5,464 nt of DNA, from assembly GCA_019752775.1 (NCBI GenBank), contig JAIELU010000076.1, positions 1-5,464 of the forward strand, given 5' to 3'. Of the stretch, positions 1-3,553 are shown one piece after another. The stretch's first letter is position 1; each line of letters opens with the position of its first letter. The DNA comes from Campylobacterales bacterium (GTDB taxonomy: Bacteria > Campylobacterota > Campylobacteria > Campylobacterales > Arcobacteraceae). A model generated the notes under the pieces. That model saw only the letters and a program-made list of their open reading frames with translations. It was not told where the DNA came from and searched no databases. A program made the position numbers and the translations under genes.

Positions 1-2
1 AA

Positions 3-143
3 TTTAAAGGTAAATTTATTCATATTAGATATTTTGCAATTAGAGATGAAGAAAGAAATTACAAAGGTGTAATTGAAATGTCTCAAGATGTTAGTGAGAT
101 TAGAGCTCTTGAGGGTGAAAAAAGACTTTTAGACTGGAAGTAA
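3..143 (+). CDS. C-terminal end of a PAS/DUF438-type protein (partial)
   Basis: An open frame enters from the left edge and stops at TAA 141-143, giving 46 visible residues. The visible piece contains IHIRYFAIRDEE, then GVIEMSQDVSEIRALEGEKRLLDW. This is the usual ending of the PAS-like domain at the C-terminus of DUF438/hemerythrin-type proteins, where the last PAS strands are followed by a short helix ending in LEGEKRLLDW. Such proteins are probably cytoplasmic ligand or redox sensors, but the upstream domains that would define the role are outside the window. The gene is convergent with the next one, only 6 bp apart, and no convincing terminator hairpin lies between them. It is probably unrelated to the iron cluster downstream. 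Family assignment is from remembered motif similarity. Confidence 0.75.
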   Translation, partial: FKGKFIHIRYFAIRDEERNYKGVIEMSQDVSEIRALEGEKRLLDWK

Positions 144-149
144 GAAAAC

Positions 150-338
150 CTAAGCTTTCTCCTTTTCCTGAAGGTTGGTTTTTCCACATTTAGGACAAGG
201 GTTTCCAGGATTTGAATAACAAGCATAACAAAATCTTGTATCACATCCCTCGCAAGTATATTTACAATGTTTACATACAAAAGTTCTTAAACGAACAACT
301 TTTTTTTTCTCTTTGCGTTTAAATAACCAATCAAACAT
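150..338 (-). CDS. Small four-CxxC zinc-binding-type protein (62 aa)
   Basis: A 62-residue protein with a short N-terminal stretch MFDWLF, a highly basic patch (residues 7-18, KRKEKKK and R16/R18), and then eight cysteines arranged as four CxxC pairs: C22/C25, C29/C32, C37/C40 and C48/C51, the last as CPKCG. This pattern fits two zinc (or other metal) knuckles of a zinc-ribbon type. No specific family is recognised. The start is placed at ATG 336-338 rather than the in-frame ATG at 360-362, because AAGGA (345-349 on the minus strand) sits 6 bases upstream of it and would lie inside the longer reading. A TATACT -10 candidate at 367-372 also favours the short form. The basic patch could bind nucleic acid or membrane phosphates, but the function is unknown. 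Confidence 0.72.
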   Translation of the reverse strand: MFDWLFKRKEKKKVVRLRTFVCKHCKYTCEGCDTRFCYACYSNPGNPCPKCGKTNLQEKEKA

Positions 339-344
339 TGTACT

Positions 345-349
345 TCCTT
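345..349 (-). promoter_or_regulatory. Shine-Dalgarno setting the start of the CxxC protein
   Basis: Read on the minus strand this is AAGGA, six bases before ATG 336-338. It lies within the codons of the longer in-frame reading from ATG 360-362, so it supports the shorter 62-aa product. Confidence 0.6.
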
Positions 350-366
350 CTAAAAAATTCAAAGAA

Positions 367-372
367 AGTATA
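367..372 (-). promoter_or_regulatory. Candidate -10 box for the CxxC protein gene
   Basis: On the minus strand the bases read TATACT, one mismatch from TATAAT. It lies about 29 bp before the proposed ATG 336-338, implying a 5' leader of roughly 20 bases. No clear -35 box is seen, which is normal for Campylobacterota if that taxonomic guess is right. A short palindrome (376-388) abuts its upstream side. Confidence 0.4.
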
Positions 373-375
373 TTT

Positions 376-388
376 GATAAAATTTATC
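376..388. repeat. 13-bp AT-rich palindrome, possible operator
   Basis: GATAAA-A-TTTATC is a perfect 6-1-6 palindrome just upstream of the TATACT candidate -10. A longer nested inverted repeat, TTTGATA (373-379) with TATCAAA (403-409), encloses it. It may be a regulator site, or a weak AT-only hairpin at the 3' end of the upstream minus-strand gene. In DNA this AT-rich, chance is a serious alternative. Confidence 0.25.
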
Positions 389-416
389 TAAACAATGATT
401 TATATCAAAACTTTTT

Positions 417-809
417 TTATAATTTTATATTTCTACTTAAAAAAGAAATCATATCTTTATTTACTAAACTTAAAGCATTTTTTTCAACTCGTTCATTTTC
501 ATTAAATTTTATCAAAGCATTTGTATAATTTTCAATTTTATCACTTAATTTTCTATCATTAATAAGTAAGATGATTTTTGCTGATGTTTTTCTAATTTCT
601 CTTAATTGAAAACTAATATTTGTAGAATCAGTAGATAATATATCTTCCGTTAATTTTGAGAATAATTCTAGTTTTGTATTTCTAATCCATTTATTTTGTT
701 CTATTTTATTATTTATTTTTGAAGAAATTAAAGTATCTACAATTTTTGTTGCAACCGCTCCAACTAAAGCACTTTTTGCAACAGCTGTTAAAAGTGTAAC
801 ATTTAACAT
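417..809 (-). CDS. Hypothetical 130-aa protein with N-terminal hydrophobic helix
   Basis: The family is not recognised. Residues about 5-28 (LLTAVAKSALVGAVATKIVDTLI) are rich in Ala, Val, Leu and Ile and could be a membrane-inserted or amphipathic helix. The remainder is charged and looks almost entirely helical, with heptad-like spacing of Ile and Leu, ending in SFLSRNIKL. There are no cysteines and no obvious catalytic motif. ATG 807-809 is preceded by AAGGA (815-819, 5-base gap) and by a perfect minus-strand TATAAT at 833-838, so it should be expressed from its own promoter with a very short leader. It is divergent from the iron cluster and shares with it the intergenic palindrome at 841-860, so co-regulation is possible. 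A structural or phage-like origin cannot be excluded. Confidence 0.68.
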   Translation of the reverse strand: MLNVTLLTAVAKSALVGAVATKIVDTLISSKINNKIEQNKWIRNTKLELFSKLTEDILSTDSTNISFQLREIRKTSAKIILLINDRKLSDKIENYTNALIKFNENERVEKNALSLVNKDMISFLSRNIKL

Positions 810-832
810 AAAAATCCTTTTTGTTTTTTTTG

Positions 833-838
833 ATTATA
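833..838 (-). promoter_or_regulatory. Candidate -10 box (TATAAT) for the 130-aa gene
   Basis: The + strand ATTATA reads as a perfect TATAAT on the minus strand. It is 24 bp before ATG 807-809, which predicts a leader of about 17 bases. The inverted repeat at 841-860 begins two bases upstream of it, where a bound repressor would block RNA polymerase. Confidence 0.5.
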
Positions 839-840
839 TG

Positions 841-860
841 TATAAATTACTTAATTTATA
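841..860. promoter_or_regulatory. Perfect 9-2-9 inverted repeat, candidate Fur/PerR-type operator
   Basis: TATAAATTA, a CT spacer, then TAATTTATA form a perfect 9-bp inverted repeat in the intergenic region between the divergent 130-aa gene and the 47-aa/Fur-family unit. It lies directly upstream of the minus-strand TATAAT, and 14 bp or more before possible + strand -10 sequences (TACAAT 875-880 or TAAGAT 891-896). AT-rich inverted repeats of this size are typical targets of Fur-superfamily dimers, and a Fur-family gene begins about 220 bp downstream, so autoregulation is a reasonable inference. It does not match the classical Fur box closely. Confidence 0.42.
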
Positions 861-874
861 TTTAAAACGATAAT

Positions 875-880
875 TACAAT
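875..880 (+). promoter_or_regulatory. Candidate -10 box for the 47-aa/Fur-family genes
   Basis: TACAAT differs from TATAAT at one position and lies 54 bp before the TTG start at 935. TAAGAT at 891-896 is a weaker alternative. No -35 box is evident. The assignment rests only on position and similarity. Confidence 0.3.
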
Positions 881-924
881 CAATATTCTTTAAGATAACT
901 AATGTTAAAATTCTCCCTTATAAA

Positions 925-929
925 AGGAG
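925..929 (+). promoter_or_regulatory. Shine-Dalgarno for the TTG start of the 47-aa peptide
   Basis: AGGAG within AAAAGGAGC sits five bases before TTG 935-937. An in-frame ATG exists at 902-904, but only weak purine sequence precedes it, so the TTG is the better start. Confidence 0.55.
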
Positions 930-934
930 CTATT

Positions 935-1078
935 TTGAAACAATTATTTAATCAAATAGACATTACTAATTCATCGTTGTACAAGAAAAATGTTGAAATA
1001 CACAAAAATTTATGGAAATTATATGGGTTTACCCTATTTTTAAGTGTTATATTTATCTTCATAAAAGGTTTTAATTAA
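935..1078 (+). CDS. 47-aa single-pass membrane peptide overlapping the Fur-family gene
   Basis: A short frame starts at TTG with a strong Shine-Dalgarno and ends in TAA 1076-1078, whose last base is the A of the next gene's ATG. Residues 1-28 are polar and Lys/Asn-rich; residues about 29-43 (LYGFTLFLSVIFIFI) form one hydrophobic helix followed by KGFN. This predicts a tail-anchored or single-pass inner-membrane peptide. The one-base stop/start overlap suggests translational coupling to the regulator. No family is recognised. It could be a regulator partner, a component of the iron compartment, or merely a leader peptide. Starting at ATG 902 instead would give 58 residues. Confidence 0.55.
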   Translation: MKQLFNQIDITNSSLYKKNVEIHKNLWKLYGFTLFLSVIFIFIKGFN

Positions 1079-1530
1079 TGGAAAATAATCAAGAAATATC
1101 ATTTGATATGTTTTTAAGAAATTTTAGAAACAATGTATCAAAGATAGGTTTAAAAAATTCAATTCAAAAAGATTATATATTAAAAATATTATATTTTTCA
1201 AAAGAACATTTAACAGCTGATGAGATTTCAAATAAAATCAAACAAAACTATAATGTATCAATTGGAATTGCAACTGTTTATCGTGCTATGAAATTTTTTC
1301 ATGATACAAAGCTCGTAAATCAATTAGAAACTGGAGATGGTATTGTTAGATATGAACTAAATATTGCAGAACACCATGACCATATTATTTGTACTTCTTG
1401 TGGAATTATTATAGAATTTTCAGATGATTTAATAGAATTAAAACAAATTAAAATTGCAGAAAAAAATAATTTTATTTTAAAAGAACATGTTATGACTATT
1501 TATGGGATTTGTGAAACCTGCCAAGAATAA
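1078..1530 (+). CDS. Fur-family (ferric uptake regulator-like) transcriptional regulator
   Basis: At 150 residues it matches the usual Fur length. The N-terminal winged helix spans about residues 20-90, with LTADEISNKIK as helix 2-3 and the recognition helix IGIATVYRAMKFFHDTKLV (62-80). The C-terminal dimerisation domain holds HHDH (99-102), C105/C108, E113, H137 and C145/C148. The two CxxC pairs are the structural zinc site of the family. H44, E84, H100, H102, E113 and H137 occupy positions of Fur metal sites. At the position where PerR has its key aspartate this protein has E113 (CGIIIEF), which argues for Fur-like metal sensing rather than peroxide sensing. It lies directly upstream of the metal ATPase cluster in the same direction, so it is the natural local regulator. 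The start ATG overlaps the previous stop, with AAAAGG nine bases upstream. A Zur- or Nur-like metal preference cannot be excluded. Confidence 0.93.
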   Translation: MENNQEISFDMFLRNFRNNVSKIGLKNSIQKDYILKILYFSKEHLTADEISNKIKQNYNVSIGIATVYRAMKFFHDTKLVNQLETGDGIVRYELNIAEHHDHIICTSCGIIIEFSDDLIELKQIKIAEKNNFILKEHVMTIYGICETCQE

Positions 1531-1535
1531 AAACT

Positions 1536-1554
1536 GATAATGATTTTTAATTTA
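1536..1554 (+). promoter_or_regulatory. Fur-box-like element upstream of the structural genes
   Basis: GATAATGAT followed by TTTTAATTTA matches the 19-bp Fur box consensus at about 13 positions, with all nine of the left half identical. It overlaps the region just upstream of a perfect TATAAT, where a bound Fur-type repressor would block transcription of the HMA2, ferritin-like, membrane-protein and ATPase genes. The right half is poor and the region is AT-rich, so this is a candidate only. Confidence 0.4.
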
Positions 1555-1558
1555 TAAT
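1553..1558 (+). promoter_or_regulatory. Candidate -10 box (TATAAT) for the structural operon
   Basis: A perfect TATAAT lies 53 bp before the TTG start at 1611, in the only sizeable gap (80 bp) within the + strand gene series. It suggests that the genes from 1611 onward can be transcribed separately from the regulator. The leader just after it contains two near-identical copies, TAACTTAAG (1564-1572) and TAACTAAG (1575-1582). Confidence 0.45.
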
Positions 1559-1600
1559 AAGTTTAACTTAAGTCTAACTAAGAAAGAATGCTAATAATGA

Positions 1601-1605
1601 AAGGA
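1601..1605 (+). promoter_or_regulatory. Shine-Dalgarno for the TTG start of the HMA2-like gene
   Basis: AAGGA is placed five bases before TTG 1611-1613. No in-frame ATG exists between the upstream in-frame stop at 1575-1577 and this codon, so TTG is the best start. Confidence 0.6.
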
Positions 1606-1610
1606 TTATT

Positions 1611-1925
1611 TTGATTTGTACACAAGATATTATTAAAATTGCTAGTTTTTTTTCAATTATTGCCCACACACCTGGAAGATTAAGGGTTCGAGTAAATCCA
1701 AAAATAAAAGATTCAGGTGGAAATATAACTATCAGTGATATTGAAAATTTACCAAATAAAATAGATGGAATAATTAGTATTAAAATAAATAAAATTATTG
1801 CATCTGTTACGATTATTTATGAACCAACTATATTCAAACCAAAACATTGGGAAGATTTAGTTAAAAATGAAAATGTAGATGAGTTATCTATATTAATAAA
1901 TGAACTTGCAAAGGAGGTTATTTAA
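1611..1925 (+). CDS. HMA2-like protein lacking CxxC (104 aa)
   Basis: The 104-residue product reads as a stand-alone HMA2-type domain. HTPGRLRVRV (19-28) forms the first strand, a variable helix region follows, then GIISIKINKIIASVTIIYEP (53-72) as the central beta hairpin, and FKPKHWEDLV near the end. These are hallmarks of HMA2 domains found beside or fused to P1B ATPases. The metal-binding CxxC of classical HMA domains is absent, and its only cysteine is C3, so it is unlikely to be a copper-type chaperone. The Arg-rich LRVR is repeated at the N-terminus of the ATPase encoded at 3554. HMA-type small proteins are, as I recall, among the Fez proteins of some ferrosome clusters. A role in docking or assembly at the organelle membrane is inferred. 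The stop codon directly abuts the next start. Confidence 0.75.
   Translation: MICTQDIIKIASFFSIIAHTPGRLRVRVNPKIKDSGGNITISDIENLPNKIDGIISIKINKIIASVTIIYEPTIFKPKHWEDLVKNENVDELSILINELAKEVI
1912..1917 (+). promoter_or_regulatory. Perfect Shine-Dalgarno for the TTG start of the ferritin-like gene
   Basis: AGGAGG is inside the last codons of the HMA2-like gene, eight bases before TTG 1926-1928, which follows immediately after that gene's TAA. The arrangement implies tight co-translation and strong initiation despite the non-ATG start. Confidence 0.7.
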
Positions 1926-2609
1926 TTGGAAACAAATATTGATGAAGCACTATTAATATCAACAAGAGTAGATGTAAATAGTCAAGTTCCCATAACTTCT
2001 CAGATTTTAAGAATTGCCGTTTATGATGAATTTAAAGCCTATGAAACTTACGCAAAAATAATTGAAAAGTTTGGGTTAGTTCAACCTTTTATAAATATAA
2101 AAGAAGCAGAAGCTGTTCATTATGCTGCACTTATAAAATTGATGGAAAAATATGGTGTTGAAGTTCCTATAAATGATTGGGCTTCAAAAATAGAAATCCC
2201 GAATACTTTAATCGAGTGTTGTGAAATGGGAGTTGCTAGAGAGATAGATAATATTGCGATGTACAATAATCTGCTTGGTTTTGCTATTGAAAATGACATA
2301 AAAGATACTCTTTATAGACTTCAAGCAGCTTCATTTAATAATCATTTACCTGCATTTAGAAATTGTGTATTAAATCATTATACTAATGAAAATACAACAA
2401 ATATTAATCCAGAAAATATTATGGAAAAACTAGGAGATTACCAAGTTATTTTAGATGATATTATGAGTGGAAATATTGATGAAAGTTCTATTTCAACTAT
2501 TTTTTCTAAATTAAACTTATCTATGGTTAGTGGAGCTGTTTTAGGAGCTGCAACAATTGCTCTTTTAAATAATTACCTTTCAAAAAAAAACATTAAAGAA
2601 GAGGAGTAA
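1926..2609 (+). CDS. Ferritin-like (DUF2202-type) protein with C-terminal membrane helix
   Basis: This 227-residue protein has two parts. Residues about 24-152 form a ferritin-like four-helix bundle of DUF2202 type. Helix 1 is YDEFKAYETYAKIIEKFG (E35, possibly E40). Helix 2 is NIKEAEAVHYAALIKLMEKYG with the ExxH pair E62/H65. Helix 3 is CCEMGVAREIDNIAMYNNLL (E106, possibly E100). Helix 4 is LQAASFNNHLPAFRNC, with H140 in the typical NHLxAF motif. The carboxylates and histidines fit a di-iron centre that could oxidise or bind iron. After an acidic linker (about 163-190), residues 200-218 (SMVSGAVLGAATIALLNNYL) form a glycine-rich membrane helix ending in KKNIKEEE. No signal peptide is seen, so the bundle should be cytoplasmic and tail-anchored. 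It abuts the HMA2-like gene and is followed three bases later by a membrane-protein gene. Tethering iron chemistry to an organelle membrane is the inferred role. Confidence 0.8.
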   Translation: METNIDEALLISTRVDVNSQVPITSQILRIAVYDEFKAYETYAKIIEKFGLVQPFINIKEAEAVHYAALIKLMEKYGVEVPINDWASKIEIPNTLIECCEMGVAREIDNIAMYNNLLGFAIENDIKDTLYRLQAASFNNHLPAFRNCVLNHYTNENTTNINPENIMEKLGDYQVILDDIMSGNIDESSISTIFSKLNLSMVSGAVLGAATIALLNNYLSKKNIKEEE

Positions 2610-2612
2610 AAA

Positions 2613-2846
2613 ATGGCTTTACCATTTATATTAGGATTGGCTGTTGGTGCTGGTGCTGTTATTGCTTTTAAAAATAGAGATAATTTAAAAGAAAAAACTT
2701 CAAAACTATTTGAAAAATCAAAAGATTTTGCAAATACTACTTTAGAAAAAACAAAAGAAAATTTAGATGAATTAAAAGGTTCTATTTGTCCTATGAAGAA
2801 ATCTTCAGAAGAAAAAGTAGAGTTAAAAAATAAGGAAGAAGAATGA
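2613..2846 (+). CDS. YtxH-like small membrane protein (77 aa)
   Basis: Residues 3-19 (LPFILGLAVGAGAVIAF) form a single glycine-zipper membrane helix with G8, G12 and G14. A basic edge KNRDNLKEK follows, then a long Lys/Glu-rich amphipathic helix to about residue 55, a lone cysteine in SICPM (57-61), and a highly charged tail ending EEE. This is the general build of YtxH-type and related stress or membrane-surface proteins. No enzymatic motif is present. GAGGAG at 2601-2606, inside the end of the ferritin-like gene, is its ribosome binding site. Its ATG follows that gene's stop by three bases, and its own TGA overlaps the next ATG (ATGA). By context it is a structural or scaffold membrane protein of the compartment. 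Confidence 0.75.
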   Translation: MALPFILGLAVGAGAVIAFKNRDNLKEKTSKLFEKSKDFANTTLEKTKENLDELKGSICPMKKSSEEKVELKNKEEE

Positions 2847-3205
2847 AAGAAATAGTTATTGATACAGGAGCTCCAAGAAATGTTTTAGGACATGTAATAA
2901 GTGGAGCAATTGCAAGTGCTGTTGTAAGTGGTGCATTAAACTATAAAAAAGTTCAAAGTAAACAAATTACAAAAAAAGATGCAATAAAAGACACTATTAA
3001 AAGAACTTCTCAAGGTGCAATCGCAACTGGAAGTGCAATCGCAACTGCAAATTATTTAGGTCAAAAAGGTGGATTATTCAAAGCTTTGACAGCTGCTAGT
3101 ATAGGAATGATGGGAATTTATGCAATTGAAGTGATTGAAGAAAAACTTGATCAAAAATATTTAACAAATGAAAATTGTCCTGTTGAGGAAATTGATTATG
3201 AATAA
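2843..3205 (+). CDS. Two-helix glycine/alanine-rich membrane protein, MamC-like layout (120 aa)
   Basis: The 120 residues contain a first membrane helix (about 14-32, VLGHVISGAIASAVVSGAL), a basic loop and helix (33-55) with KQITKKDAIKDTIKRTSQG, a second hydrophobic Gly/Ala stretch (58-72) continuing through GGLFKALTAASIGMMGIYAIEVIEEKL (76-102), and an acidic tail. The order helix, basic loop with ITxxxAxxDTxK, Gly/Ala helices, then an EKL ending resembles the magnetosome protein MamC (Mms13), whose inter-helix loop contacts magnetite. This rests on remembered sequence and is not an alignment. Alternatively it may correspond to the FezA class of ferrosome membrane proteins. The start overlaps the preceding stop by ATGA. 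An 18-bp-period tandem repeat lies within the second hydrophobic region. Confidence 0.72.
   Translation: MKEIVIDTGAPRNVLGHVISGAIASAVVSGALNYKKVQSKQITKKDAIKDTIKRTSQGAIATGSAIATANYLGQKGGLFKALTAASIGMMGIYAIEVIEEKLDQKYLTNENCPVEEIDYE
3015..3047 (+). repeat. 18-bp-period tandem repeat within the MamC-like gene
   Basis: The 15-bp string GTGCAATCGCAACTG occurs at 3015-3029 and again at 3033-3047, an exact 18-bp offset that keeps the reading frame. It encodes the six-residue repeats GAIATG and SAIATA (residues 58-69) in a hydrophobic Gly/Ala segment. It looks like a recent in-frame duplication that could expand or contract. Confidence 0.7.
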
Positions 3206-3548
3206 ATCAAATCAAACAAATCAATATGATATAAATATTGAAAATAGCAGACCTAAAAACCTTCAAAATGGTGTTAATATAAACCAAAATCCTTATATTA
3301 ATCAAAACTTTAATCCTTTACAAAATCCTCAACAAGTAAATACTCCTCAAAGTACTTTTAGTAATGGAGATTTCATAAAAGGTGCATTACTGGGTGCTGC
3401 ATTAACATATTTTCTTACAAACAAAAATGCTCAAGAAGGACTTTTTAAAGCTTTTGGAAAAGGTAGTGAACTTTTTAGTGCAGGAATTGAAGAGCTAAAA
3501 GAGAGATATGAAGATGCAAAAGCTCAAATGCAAGCTAATCAAGAATAG
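3198..3548 (+). CDS. Asn/Gln-rich protein with a glycine-zipper membrane helix (116 aa)
   Basis: Residues 1-56 are low complexity, with 25 of 56 residues Asn or Gln plus scattered Pro and Tyr, and are probably disordered. Residues 59-74 (FIKGALLGAALTYFLT) form one glycine-zipper membrane helix. NKNAQEGLFKAFGKGSELFSAGIEELKERYEDAKAQMQ then makes a long amphipathic helix to the end. The C-terminal half resembles YtxH-type proteins seen near metal P-type ATPases. The start is ATG 3198-3200, with GAGGA (3185-3189) eight bases upstream and an 8-bp overlap with the previous gene. The in-frame ATG at 3168 lies deeper inside that gene and would add an unlikely ten-residue prefix. The function is unknown. 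The polar head might condense or tether other components on the cytosolic face. Confidence 0.72.
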   Translation: MNKSNQTNQYDINIENSRPKNLQNGVNINQNPYINQNFNPLQNPQQVNTPQSTFSNGDFIKGALLGAALTYFLTNKNAQEGLFKAFGKGSELFSAGIEELKERYEDAKAQMQANQE

Positions 3549-3553
3549 AAATT

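Noticed and set aside
143..185. Bidirectional terminator between the convergent genes at the left edge
   Set aside because: Only weak pairings such as AGAAA/TTTCT are found; no stable stem followed by a T-run could be supported.
83..280. Minus-strand 65-codon frame
   Set aside because: It overlaps both the PAS-type gene end and the CxxC gene in another frame, has no ribosome binding site and no recognisable protein character.
313..528. Plus-strand 71-codon frame rich in Phe and Lys
   Set aside because: It is an antisense shadow of the CxxC and 130-aa minus-strand genes, which have better starts and ribosome binding sites.
902..934. ATG 902 as the start of the small membrane peptide
   Set aside because: It is in frame, but the strong AAAAGGAG lies after it and serves TTG 935; only a weak purine run precedes 902.
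1078..1530. PerR (peroxide sensor) identity for the regulator
   Set aside because: The residue after CGIII is E113, as in Fur, where PerR has its critical aspartate; this favours a Fur-like metal sensor, although not conclusively.
3168..3197. Longer start (ATG 3168) for the Asn/Gln-rich protein
   Set aside because: It would extend the overlap with the MamC-like gene to 38 bp; ATG 3198 has GAGGA at correct spacing.
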